Source of the DNA: Anaerolineae bacterium
Lineage (GTDB): Bacteria > Chloroflexota > Anaerolineae > Anaerolineales > Villigracilaceae
Length of the DNA stretch: 5,616 nt
NCBI GenBank assembly: GCA_003524705.1
Contig: DQGV01000154.1
Coordinates: forward strand, 1 to 5,616
Direction of reading: 5' to 3'
In this document: piece after piece, positions 1-5,603 of the stretch
How positions within the stretch are numbered: position 1 is the first letter of the stretch
Layout of the letters: every line of letters starts with the position of its first letter
Position numbers and translations under genes: made by a program
The notes under the pieces: model-generated
What the model was told of the DNA's origin: nothing
The model's database searches: none
The model's input: only the letters and a program-made list of their open reading frames with translations

Positions 1-553
1 CTTGTTCTTCGGTAGATAAATTTGTAGCGTCATCCCATAAAAAGTTGATATTTGTTACAAATCCGCTGACAATATTTGCTTCGTTAAAATCAAATGCAAA
101 TAAACGAAAACGATTCGGGTCTTGGGTTTGGATGGAATTTAATTGATTTTGAATTGCAGGGTTTGAGGCTTCGGGCAATAACCATGCATCTAAATATTCT
201 TGTTGATTGATGCGCATGGCAATTAATTCTTTTGGAACTGTAACTTGATATTTTCCTAATTCATCTGTAAACAGAAAAGAATTATCATCACTTTTGACTA
301 GGATACTACCTGCTGAATCTGCTTCGGGTGTGGATGTGGCGGTTGGCTCTGCTGTTTGAGTGGGGATTGGCGTTTGAGTCGGTTGGGCTTGTTGAGTCAT
401 TTCAAGTGCGGCGGAAACTGTAAGGGCAACCATACTTTCAAGTCGCGTATCAGGCGTCGGCGCGGATTGAGGCGCATCAGTTGAAAGCCCGGGCACAACA
501 CATGCCATTGTCAAAAACATCAAAGCGGAAAAAAATCTAAATATTGGTTTCAT
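1..553 (-). CDS. Lipoprotein with Pro/Thr/Gln-rich linker, partial (C-terminus outside window)
   Basis: This frame is open from an ATG at 553 to the left edge (about 184 residues visible) and lies outside any complete ORF because the stop is missing. The N-terminus (MKPIFRFF, then a hydrophobic run ending LTMAC) is a lipoprotein signal peptide with the acceptor Cys at residue 18, so the mature protein should be tethered to the outer face of the membrane. A low-complexity linker rich in Thr, Pro and Gln (about residues 54-78) follows, as is common in Anaerolineae surface lipoproteins. Beyond it is a soluble region (from about residue 83: ILVKSDDNSFLF...) that I cannot assign to a family. The start is supported by an AAGGA at 561-565, 7 nt upstream. 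A terminator hairpin lies 20 nt upstream of the start codon, so the gene probably needs its own promoter or readthrough. Function unknown. Confidence 0.8.
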   Translation of the reverse strand, partial: MKPIFRFFSALMFLTMACVVPGLSTDAPQSAPTPDTRLESMVALTVSAALEMTQQAQPTQTPIPTQTAEPTATSTPEADSAGSILVKSDDNSFLFTDELGKYQVTVPKELIAMRINQQEYLDAWLLPEASNPAIQNQLNSIQTQDPNRFRLFAFDFNEANIVSGFVTNINFLWDDATNLSTEEQ

Positions 554-560
554 CGCATTA

Positions 561-565
561 TCCTT
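561..565 (-). promoter_or_regulatory. Ribosome binding site of the partial lipoprotein gene
   Basis: On the minus strand this reads AAGGA, 7 nt before the ATG at 553. It fixes the start of the left-edge lipoprotein gene. It lies just beyond the U-run of the preceding terminator, so an mRNA starting in or just after the hairpin would still carry it. Confidence 0.6.
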
Positions 566-570
566 AAATA

Positions 571-603
571 AAAAAACCTCTCGGTATTATATCCGAGAGG
601 TTT
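571..603 (-). terminator. Rho-independent terminator of the toast-rack lipoprotein gene
   Basis: A perfect 11-bp inverted repeat (AAACCTCTCGG at 574-584, CCGAGAGGTTT at 593-603) surrounds an 8-nt loop. On the minus strand the second arm runs into six consecutive Ts (576-571), then TATTT. It begins 5 nt after the TAA of the upstream gene, the classic position. The loop reads ATATAATA on the minus strand and so contains a perfect TATAAT hexamer; see findings. Confidence 0.9.
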
Positions 604-608
604 AGAAT

Positions 609-1460
609 TTAATCAGTGAGTGTGAGATTGCCCGCACCCATATCAATGATGATGGTAAGCGTGTGACCTTCGCCATCTTGTTCATACACGCTTCCTCTTT
701 GACTCCAACCTGAATCAGCATTGACATTTAATGCGCCACCTTCAACAGTGACAATCGCATTGATGCCTTCGGGAACAATCACGATGACATTGCTCAAACC
801 AGATGAAATTGTGACAGTTGCATCGCGTTGAAGTTCACCAGAAAAATCTAAAGTGTAATCACCTGCACCCGATGAAAAATCGAGAATGCTAAAGTTGGCA
901 TTGGCAAGCCCAGTGAGTTTGACATTGCTTGCACCCGTTGAATAAGTGAATTGAGTCATTTCTACTTTGTTTAATTCAGAGAAAGATAACTCTACATCTG
1001 CGGCACCGTCATTGATATCAAGATTGGTTAATGAGAGCCCGCCGAGTTCAAACCTGCCTTGATAGGCTCCTGAATCAATGCGTAAGTTCATTGGTTCAGT
1101 ACCAAGTTTGAAATCCCAAGTATTTTCGATATCGTCATTGAATGATGGCAAACGGTTGAAATTGCTATCACCCATTTTTATTTCGATATTATTTTCCTCA
1201 GTAACAATTTCTGGCTCAAATTCTGCGTAGTTGTAAGTGGCAGTACCATCTACAAGGTCACTTGCGCCGGGGGCAAGGATTAATTCACCTGCTCCGAAAG
1301 AAAGTTTGAGATTTACTTCTTCTGAATCAGGATATGGGACGTTAATGTCTTTTGTTTCGGTTGGAATGGGCTCGGATTGTCTAGGTAGGTTGATATCGAA
1401 TCCACAAGCCATGCTTACGAGTGCAAGCACTAAAAATGCTGAAATAATTTTTTTGTTCAT
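609..1460 (-). CDS. Toast-rack / DUF4097-like beta-repeat lipoprotein
   Basis: 283 residues. Residues 1-19 (MNKKIISAFLVLALVSMAC) are a lipoprotein signal peptide with Cys19 as the lipidated residue. A short linker (about 20-45) leads to a beta-rich region with recurring Gly-Ala-containing turns followed by alternating hydrophobic strands: FGAGELIL, SGAYQGRFEL, DGAADVELSF, TGASNVKLTG, SGAGDYTLDF, SGLSNVIVIV and a last MGAGNLTLTD. This is the pattern of the toast-rack / DUF2154 / DUF4097 group of right-handed beta-solenoid-like domains, also found at the C-terminus of LiaF-type envelope stress proteins. The frame is open upstream to an ATG at 1544, but I chose 1460 because it has a Shine-Dalgarno (AGAAGG, 1471-1476) and puts the signal peptide first; the extra 28 residues would be translated mostly from an inverted repeat. 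A terminator follows the stop. Probably a surface or envelope protein; precise role unknown. Confidence 0.85.
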   Translation of the reverse strand: MNKKIISAFLVLALVSMACGFDINLPRQSEPIPTETKDINVPYPDSEEVNLKLSFGAGELILAPGASDLVDGTATYNYAEFEPEIVTEENNIEIKMGDSNFNRLPSFNDDIENTWDFKLGTEPMNLRIDSGAYQGRFELGGLSLTNLDINDGAADVELSFSELNKVEMTQFTYSTGASNVKLTGLANANFSILDFSSGAGDYTLDFSGELQRDATVTISSGLSNVIVIVPEGINAIVTVEGGALNVNADSGWSQRGSVYEQDGEGHTLTIIIDMGAGNLTLTD

Positions 1461-1470
1461 GGTATTTTTT

Positions 1471-1476
1471 CCTTCT
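1471..1476 (-). promoter_or_regulatory. Ribosome binding site that decides the start at 1460
   Basis: AGAAGG on the minus strand, 10 nt before the ATG at 1460. The more upstream in-frame ATG at 1544 lies inside the palindromic repeat 1519-1594 and has no comparable site, which supports 1460 as the true start. Confidence 0.6.
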
Positions 1477-1518
1477 GGCAAACATACGCCCCAGCGCCAA
1501 AAAGGTTGCAGAAAAGCC

Positions 1519-1594
1519 TTAGCCACAGAGGTCACAGAGCTCACTGAGATTTTTTGAGGATTTTCTCAAAGGTCTCAGTGAGCTCTATGGCTAA
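1519..1594. repeat. 76-bp nested palindromic intergenic element (TTAGCCA...TGGCTAA)
   Basis: Outer arms TTAGCCA (1519-1525) and TGGCTAA (1588-1594) are perfect inverses. Inner arms AGAGCTCACTGAGA (1536-1549) and TCTCAGTGAGCTCT (1573-1586) pair over 14 bp. A small central hairpin, TTTGAG (1553-1558) / CTCAAA (1565-1570), sits inside. The left arm holds a 9-nt-period direct repeat (CACAGAG at 1524 and 1533). The spacer between outer and inner stem is 10 nt on the left and 1 nt on the right, a difference of one such unit. It begins 5 nt past the stop of the DinB-like gene and may help end that transcript, although no long T-run follows. From memory it resembles the 'TTAGCCACAGAG...CTCTGTGGCTAA' repeats of many environmental bacterial genomes; I could not search for copies. 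Confidence 0.85.
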
Positions 1595-1599
1595 ATAAT

Positions 1600-2037
1600 T
1601 TATTTCCTTAATGCCATCTCGACTTCATCCAAATGTTCGTTTCTATGCAAAGCGCGGACAACGAGTCTTTTGTTATGCTCATGGATTTCTTCAAGCAAAT
1701 CTTTTGGAAATTTTTCTAGCTGATTATCCAACTCTTCGGCAGACTCAATAGCGAGTTTAATCGCCTCTTTCGCAGGGACAACTGCCCACAATGGCAGAGA
1801 CAAATCATTAACTACAGTTTCCACTTCCACAACGGATAATTTTCCATGCTTTGCAGTTTGTTCCAAAGTGGCTAACACGCGCCTATCCCAAAACGCCAAG
1901 TGGACAAATGCAATCGCCACCGTCCAATGTTCACCAACGCGGGTTTGGAATTGTTCATCTGTGAGGCTAGAAGCTATTCTTTTGATTCGTTCTGTAGATT
2001 CACGATTGAGTTGGTTGTAGTTTGGGTCAAGGGGCAT
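1600..2037 (-). CDS. DinB/YfiT-like four-helix-bundle protein
   Basis: 145 residues, the usual size for a small DinB-superfamily protein. An N-terminal helix (about 7-24) is followed by LTDEQF and then EHWTVAIAFVHLAFWDRR (36-53), matching the family's 'W-x-hydrophobic-HL-x-x-W' block with His46 as a likely metal ligand. Two further helices follow, then the C-terminal HRNEHLDEVE (131-140), with His131 and His135 giving the remaining two ligands expected of a three-His site. Members include metal-dependent thiol transferases and many proteins of unknown activity; the substrate here cannot be inferred. The start is supported by AAAAGGA ending 7 nt before the ATG. This Shine-Dalgarno overlaps the TAA of the upstream gene (12-nt gap), so translation is probably coupled. 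It is the last gene of a three-gene cluster; a 76-bp palindrome follows its stop. Confidence 0.75.
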   Translation of the reverse strand: MPLDPNYNQLNRESTERIKRIASSLTDEQFQTRVGEHWTVAIAFVHLAFWDRRVLATLEQTAKHGKLSVVEVETVVNDLSLPLWAVVPAKEAIKLAIESAEELDNQLEKFPKDLLEEIHEHNKRLVVRALHRNEHLDEVEMALRK

Positions 2038-2049
2038 GGGGGATTCCTT

Positions 2050-2721
2050 TTATTGAGTTATTATGTTTGCTTGATGCCAAAAAATTAAATCTAAAATTTT
2101 CAAATTCGTCATATCTTTTGTCAAGTCTGTAGTTGTAATAGAAGAAATTCGAGATTTAATCTCTTTCAATAAGATTTGATTTTCATTTGCCCATTCTGTA
2201 TATGCACAACTAATAATAACAAGCGCAATATAGTAACTTTCTTTTTCAAGACCAAAATATTTTTTTATGGGAGTATCAAGTGCGCAGTATTTATCAGGAG
2301 CAAAAGTGTGAACTAATTTAGCAAAAAATGAGCCTAAATTTCTTGTTATTTTGTTATTACCATGCTGAATTGAAACATTATAAAAAAAACGAAAATATAA
2401 CGAGGACAAGTCATTATTTTTAATGAGACTGAAAATCTCCTCTTTATTTTCCTCAAGAATTTTTAGGTGTTTTTTATCTACACCTTGTAATGAATATTGC
2501 TGTTTGAATTTCCCAAAGAAATTCTTTTCAGATAAAAAATACTCTTTATTGGAAATGGTCTGATAATAAAATATTTGAAAAGATTGAGGTTTCTTATTAT
2601 CAAAGTTATTTTTAATGGCTTCAATTATTAAATTCAAATTTTCGTTAGTCAAAGACTTGATAATTTTCTTTTTTATCCGTTCTTTGTGTTGATTCAAATA
2701 AGCATTTATTTCTTCTACCAT
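2050..2721 (-). CDS. AT-rich protein of unknown function with a K-x2-H-x3-PDKY-x3-D motif
   Basis: 223 residues, strongly enriched in Lys, Asn, Ile and Phe and visibly more AT-rich than radA or the lipoprotein genes. No signal peptide or clear membrane segment. The best landmark is residues 131-158: SFFAKLVHTFAPDKYCALDT then PIKKYFGL, with Lys135, His138, Pro142-Asp143, Tyr145 and Asp149. This resembles a block in small uncharacterised helical proteins ('K-hydrophobic-hydrophobic-H...PdkfpixD') sometimes likened to HhH-type DNA glycosylase folds, but spacing and context are too weak to call an enzyme. The C-terminus ends LDLIFWHQ. The start has a weak site (AGG, 8 nt upstream) overlapping the stop of the DUF2277 gene 9 nt away, so translation may be coupled. 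Composition suggests later insertion between the two flanking genes. Function unknown. Confidence 0.65.
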   Translation of the reverse strand: MVEEINAYLNQHKERIKKKIIKSLTNENLNLIIEAIKNNFDNKKPQSFQIFYYQTISNKEYFLSEKNFFGKFKQQYSLQGVDKKHLKILEENKEEIFSLIKNNDLSSLYFRFFYNVSIQHGNNKITRNLGSFFAKLVHTFAPDKYCALDTPIKKYFGLEKESYYIALVIISCAYTEWANENQILLKEIKSRISSITTTDLTKDMTNLKILDLIFWHQANIITQ

Positions 2722-2730
2722 TTTATTTAC

Positions 2731-2937
2731 CTACCCTGATTTGCTCATCAACATCTCCAACATCTTCCGCGTTGACTCAGCCACTTCCTCAATCGCCTTA
2801 TTAAATGCCTCCTCATTAACTTTTGACGGCTTGCGATATCCGCTCACTTTGCGAATGTATTGCAATGCCGCTTCTTGAATCTCTTGCTCGGTGACGGGAT
2901 GGTCCATATTTCGTAAGGGTTTAATACTTCTGCACAT
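2731..2937 (-). CDS. DUF2277 family protein
   Basis: 68 residues, the normal size of the family. The start MCRSIKPLRN, the EQEIQEAALQYIRKVSG segment (17-33), the 'KPSKVNEEAFNKAI' segment (36-49) and the helical tail ending in a Leu/Met-rich stretch are the hallmarks of DUF2277 proteins, small, mostly helical, of unknown role and found in several bacterial phyla. No catalytic residues are known to me; Cys2 is a conserved feature. A strong Shine-Dalgarno (AAAGGAG, 2944-2950) lies 6 nt before the ATG. This is the first gene of a close-packed trio. The palindrome 2956-3015 sits directly upstream and would be in its mRNA leader, ending 18 nt before the start codon. Confidence 0.85.
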   Translation of the reverse strand: MCRSIKPLRNMDHPVTEQEIQEAALQYIRKVSGYRKPSKVNEEAFNKAIEEVAESTRKMLEMLMSKSG

Positions 2938-2943
2938 AATTTA

Positions 2944-2950
2944 CTCCTTT
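2944..2950 (-). promoter_or_regulatory. Strong ribosome binding site of the DUF2277 gene, next to a hairpin
   Basis: AAAGGAG on the minus strand, 6 nt before the ATG. Only five bases separate it from the foot of the palindrome 2956-3015, so folding of that hairpin in mRNA could affect ribosome access; this effect is inferred. Confidence 0.65.
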
Positions 2951-2955
2951 ATTCC

Positions 2956-3015
2956 GTAAGGGCGACCCTTCAATATCATCATTGAGTCTAATTGATATGG
3001 GCGGGTCGCCCCTAC
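2956..3015. repeat. 60-bp palindromic element, copy A (GTAAGGGC...GCCCCTAC), intergenic
   Basis: Arms GTAAGGGCGACCC (2956-2968) and GGGTCGCCCCTAC (3003-3015) pair over 12 of 13 positions; the odd position becomes G-U in the minus-strand transcript. An inner pair ATATCA (2973-2978) / TGATAT (2993-2998) can extend the structure. No T-run follows on the minus strand, so it does not look like a simple terminator. The outer 8 bases of both arms are identical to those of the copy inside radA (4028-4088), while the inner five base pairs differ. It is in the leader of the DUF2277 gene if radA transcripts read through or a promoter lies upstream of it. Confidence 0.85.
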
Positions 3016-3084
3016 TGATTACTGACAACTGATTACTACCAACCACCAACTGACCACTATCAACTATTCCCTATTCACTAATTA
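3014..3084. repeat. Degenerate short tandem repeat overlapping the radA stop
   Basis: ACTGATTACT occurs at 3014-3023 and again at 3028-3037 (14-nt period). Looser relatives follow (ACCAACCACCAACTGACCAC, then CTATCAACTATTCCCTATTC and CACTAATTACC). On the minus strand this is a run of AGTAATCAGT- and GTTGGT-like units. It begins within the last two bases of palindrome copy A and runs through the radA TAG and final codons. Similar low-complexity 'CTGATTACTGA' tracts are common between genes of cyanobacteria and Chloroflexi (recalled, not searched). It is not a CRISPR: units are short, degenerate and lack unique spacers. Confidence 0.65.
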
Positions 3085-4523
3085 CCTTTCTTCAACGCCG
3101 CATCTAATGCTTGATCCAAAGACCTGACTTCAATTATCTCAATTCCTTTGGGATATTCTTCGCCTTTGCGAATCGCTTTAGGAACAATGGCAGTTTTGAA
3201 TCCTAACTTTTGTGCTTCTCTTAATCGCGCCACCATCTGACCCGGCATCCGCAACTCACCTGCCAAACCAATTTCACCAATGAAAACAACATCGGCTTTT
3301 ACAGGCAGGTCTTTCCATGATGATGCAATTGCAGCGGCGATGGCTAAATCTGCGGCAGGTTCGTCAATTTGAATCCCACCGACCACGTTTACAAAAACAT
3401 CTTGTTCTGCAAGTTTTAATCCAACACGACGAGTTAATACGGCTGTAATTAATAACAAACGATTAAAGTCCACCCCATTCGGTGTGCGACGTGCATTTCC
3501 AAATTGAGTCGGTGATGTTAGACCTTGAATTTCAACCAAGATAGGTCGTGTGCCTTCCATTGTCACTGCAATGGATGAGCCTGCGGCATTGACTAATCTT
3601 TCTGCTAAAAATGCTTCGGATGGATTCGTCACTTCGGTTAATCCGCCTTCTCGCATTTCAAACACGCCAACTTCAGATGTTGCACCAAAACGATTCTTCA
3701 CAGAACGCAACAAACGATAGGCTTGAAAACGGTCGCCTTCTAAATATAAAACTGTATCCACAATATGTTCCAACACACGCGGACCCGCAATATTGCCTTC
3801 TTTGGTCACATGCCCAATCATAAACACTGAAACGCCCGATGATTTTGCTAACTCGCGTAATTGCGATGAACATTCACGCACCTGAGTCACCGAACCCGCA
3901 GACGAATCTAATTGGGATAAATAAACTGTTTGGATGGAGTCAACAATTAACAGGTCAGGTTGTGAGGCGCCTACATGATTCAAAATTACTTCGAGATTCG
4001 TTTCAGTCACCAACAATAAATTATCTGGTAAGGGCACAGCGGAATTTTTTGAAGTCTTTGATAAAGAATCATCTTGCTGTGCCCCTACATTTTTCAAACG
4101 CATCGCACGCATTTTGATTTGCCGTTCAGATTCCTCACCCGACACATACAAAACTTTTTGCGTCTTCGCCATCTCCATTGCCATTTGCAACATCAAAGTG
4201 GATTTGCCAATGCCCGGATCACCACCCACCAAAACGATGGAACCCGGCACGATGCCGCCGCCGAGGACGCGTGCAAATTCGCCAATCGCCAAATGGACTC
4301 TTTCTTCCGCTTCACCCCCGACTTTTGAAATGGGTTGCGGCTCTGAACGTCCGGTCAAGCCTCGAACATTGACCGCATTTTTCTTCGCTGCAGATTCATC
4401 ATGAATCACTTCTTCTATCATGCTGTCAAACGCGCCACATTGCGGACACTTGCCCATATAACTTGCCGAGACTCTTCCACATTGTTGACAAACAAAGCGT
4501 GTATGTGTTTTTGTTTTTGCCAT
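3078..4523 (-). CDS. radA: DNA repair protein RadA/Sms, with an in-frame repeat-derived insert
   Basis: RadA is a RecA-related, DnaB-like hexameric ATPase that promotes branch migration in recombinational repair. 481 residues versus roughly 455-460 in well-known bacterial members. In order: a four-Cys zinc finger (Cys12, 15, 26, 29); the ATPase core with Walker A GGDPGIGKST (100-109), the VSGEES segment (127-132) and Walker B LLIVD (191-195); the RadA-specific KNRFG motif (276-280); and a Lon-protease-like C-terminal domain (about 300-475). All key motifs are intact. The extra length lies mainly at residues 146-166 between 'MRAMRLKN' and 'DNLLLVTET', where homologues have only a few residues, and is encoded by a 61-bp palindromic element. 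The start has an AAAGAG site 6 nt upstream, within the last codons of the nuclease-like gene (2-nt gap), implying co-translation. The stop lies in a tandem repeat. Confidence 0.97.
   Translation of the reverse strand: MAKTKTHTRFVCQQCGRVSASYMGKCPQCGAFDSMIEEVIHDESAAKKNAVNVRGLTGRSEPQPISKVGGEAEERVHLAIGEFARVLGGGIVPGSIVLVGGDPGIGKSTLMLQMAMEMAKTQKVLYVSGEESERQIKMRAMRLKNVGAQQDDSLSKTSKNSAVPLPDNLLLVTETNLEVILNHVGASQPDLLIVDSIQTVYLSQLDSSAGSVTQVRECSSQLRELAKSSGVSVFMIGHVTKEGNIAGPRVLEHIVDTVLYLEGDRFQAYRLLRSVKNRFGATSEVGVFEMREGGLTEVTNPSEAFLAERLVNAAGSSIAVTMEGTRPILVEIQGLTSPTQFGNARRTPNGVDFNRLLLITAVLTRRVGLKLAEQDVFVNVVGGIQIDEPAADLAIAAAIASSWKDLPVKADVVFIGEIGLAGELRMPGQMVARLREAQKLGFKTAIVPKAIRKGEEYPKGIEIIEVRSLDQALDAALKKGN
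4028..4088. repeat. 61-bp palindromic element, copy B, in-frame inside radA
   Basis: Arms GTAAGGGCACAGC (4028-4040) and GCTGTGCCCCTAC (4076-4088) pair over 12 of 13 positions. The single odd pair is at the same place as in copy A and again becomes G-U in the mRNA. A small internal hairpin TCTTT (4055-4059) / AAAGA (4063-4067) lies in the 35-nt centre. It has no stop in the radA frame and encodes residues 146 to the first base of codon 166, a hydrophilic, Ser/Asp/Lys/Gln-rich stretch (VGAQQDDSLSKTSKNSAVPL) in a probable surface loop. Confidence 0.85.
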
Positions 4524-4525
4524 AT

Positions 4526-5590
4526 TTAACTCTTTCTACCGTTTGGTTTCGTAACTGATTTTGCAAATTCAAAATTCTCATTAACAATTTTTGTTAAGTA
4601 ATCTAATTGTTTATCTCTTCCGATCTCGAAAAAGTGTTCAGGGATTTTTATATCGTTTCTCCATCTAATTATTTTATATTGGCGTTCATAAAATGTCTTA
4701 CCAAATTCATTGTAATCCTGCTCAATATCTGATATACGATGGAAGGTGGAAAATTTCAAAACCTCTGGGCGATTATATTCTAGCCATACAAAATAATCTC
4801 CATTATCAATGTTGTAAATAACAGAGCCATTGCCTGATTTATCATTTGTAGAGTCGAACTTTATTTTAGATTCATCAGTAAATGTTTTTATCGCTTCAAA
4901 CAAAAGGAGCAAAAATTCATATAACGACTTTAACTCATTTATTGATATTAGCTTATCCAAACTCTTAAATCTATTGTATAAGACTGATGCTTCGCCAGTA
5001 ACACTTCTATATTTGGATAGCCCATCAGAAATCGGTGAGGAAACTTTCAACAATGTCGATCGTTGGAACTCAAGAAACTCAATGAAACTTTTAATCAAAA
5101 AACGACTTACTTCTTTATCTGTTGAATTTGATGCTTGTTCTAACCATTCCGCAATTTGATACCAACGAAGAGGAAACGCCCCTTGTGTTATATCACTTGA
5201 TATTGGTGACCTTGTTAAACAAACCAACATTTTATTTTGAGGTTTATTAACTTTTTTCTGTAACAAATCTAAATAAGATAAAACTTGAGTACGATTAAGA
5301 GGTGAACCAAATTTGATTTCTACAAAAATTAATTTGTCTGGTGTTTTTATTTCAATGTCTTGAATTGTGTTTTCTAATCTTGATTGTGTTGAAATTTCAA
5401 TTTGATGTACTTTATCGCTTGAATTAATAAGCCCATTTGTGAGTTTAGAAAGAATCTTTACAAAAATAAGTTTTTCAGAACCCTGAAGATATCTGAGAAG
5501 ATAGGCAAAAGATTCCGTTGTGAAATTTTCATCTTGTCTAGATGCCCAATGATGTAGACTAATGAACAAATTGCTAGGCGATTTCATCAC
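4526..5590 (-). CDS. PD-(D/E)XK nuclease-like protein
   Basis: 354 residues. The N-terminal part has a PD-(D/E)XK pattern: ENFTTESFAYLLRYL (21-35) with Glu26, Asp78 in NTIQDIEI as the first catalytic acid, then LIFVEIKFGS (87-96) giving Glu91-x-Lys93, and Gln102...Tyr106 (RTQVLSYLDLL), the 'Q-x3-Y' helix typical of the PDDEXK_4-type group. The C-terminal half (about 190-354) is not recognised; it has a WLEYNRPE strand-like segment and ends in a charged tail. Such proteins are predicted Mg-dependent DNA nucleases, often stand-alone or in defence or mobile contexts; the target is unknown. The first codon is GTG with an ATG directly after (5587); no Shine-Dalgarno is visible, and the frame has no stop up to the window edge, so an upstream start cannot be excluded. 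AT-rich relative to radA, which follows 2 nt downstream. Confidence 0.7.
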   Translation of the reverse strand: MMKSPSNLFISLHHWASRQDENFTTESFAYLLRYLQGSEKLIFVKILSKLTNGLINSSDKVHQIEISTQSRLENTIQDIEIKTPDKLIFVEIKFGSPLNRTQVLSYLDLLQKKVNKPQNKMLVCLTRSPISSDITQGAFPLRWYQIAEWLEQASNSTDKEVSRFLIKSFIEFLEFQRSTLLKVSSPISDGLSKYRSVTGEASVLYNRFKSLDKLISINELKSLYEFLLLLFEAIKTFTDESKIKFDSTNDKSGNGSVIYNIDNGDYFVWLEYNRPEVLKFSTFHRISDIEQDYNEFGKTFYERQYKIIRWRNDIKIPEHFFEIGRDKQLDYLTKIVNENFEFAKSVTKPNGRKS

Positions 5591-5594
5591 AATC

Positions 5595-5603
5595 AGTATA
5601 ACA
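5595..5603 (-). promoter_or_regulatory. Candidate extended -10 promoter for the nuclease-like gene and radA
   Basis: The minus strand reads TGTTATACT: a TGn extension followed by TATACT, a 5/6 match to TATAAT. Transcription would be expected to start about 7 nt further on, at 5588-5587, essentially at the GTG/ATG start, giving a leaderless mRNA. That would fit the missing ribosome binding site. The -35 region would lie beyond the window edge and cannot be judged. Confidence 0.4.

Noticed and set aside
1461..1544. N-terminal extension of the toast-rack lipoprotein to an ATG at 1544
   Set aside because: The extra 28 residues come largely from the palindromic repeat and would bury the signal peptide; the ATG at 1460 has a proper ribosome binding site.
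2956..3015. Palindrome copy A as a rho-independent terminator of radA
   Set aside because: No T-run follows either arm on the minus strand, and the bases after it are the purine-rich ribosome binding site of the next gene.
3014..3084. Tandem tract as a possible CRISPR array or replication iteron set
   Set aside because: Units are about 10-14 nt, degenerate, lack unique spacers, and no cas or replication initiator gene is nearby.
3556..3575. Inverted repeat TCCATTG / CAATGGA with a 6-nt loop inside radA
   Set aside because: It encodes the conserved 'VTMEGT' segment of RadA and is short enough to arise by chance; no sign of an inserted element.
3673..3873. Minus-strand 66-codon frame inside radA
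   Set aside because: Out of frame with radA over a region that encodes conserved RadA motifs including KNRFG.
3611..4404. Several plus-strand open frames (64-96 codons) across the radA region, and others at 1237-1557, 1900-2088 and 4830-5159
   Set aside because: All lie opposite well-supported minus-strand genes, overlap each other, and their translations show no family features; they are shadow frames.
2050..5590. The region as a complete anti-phage defence island
   Set aside because: Only one nuclease-like gene and one unknown gene have unusual composition, and they are separated by housekeeping radA and DUF2277; no sensor, methyltransferase or helicase partner is seen.
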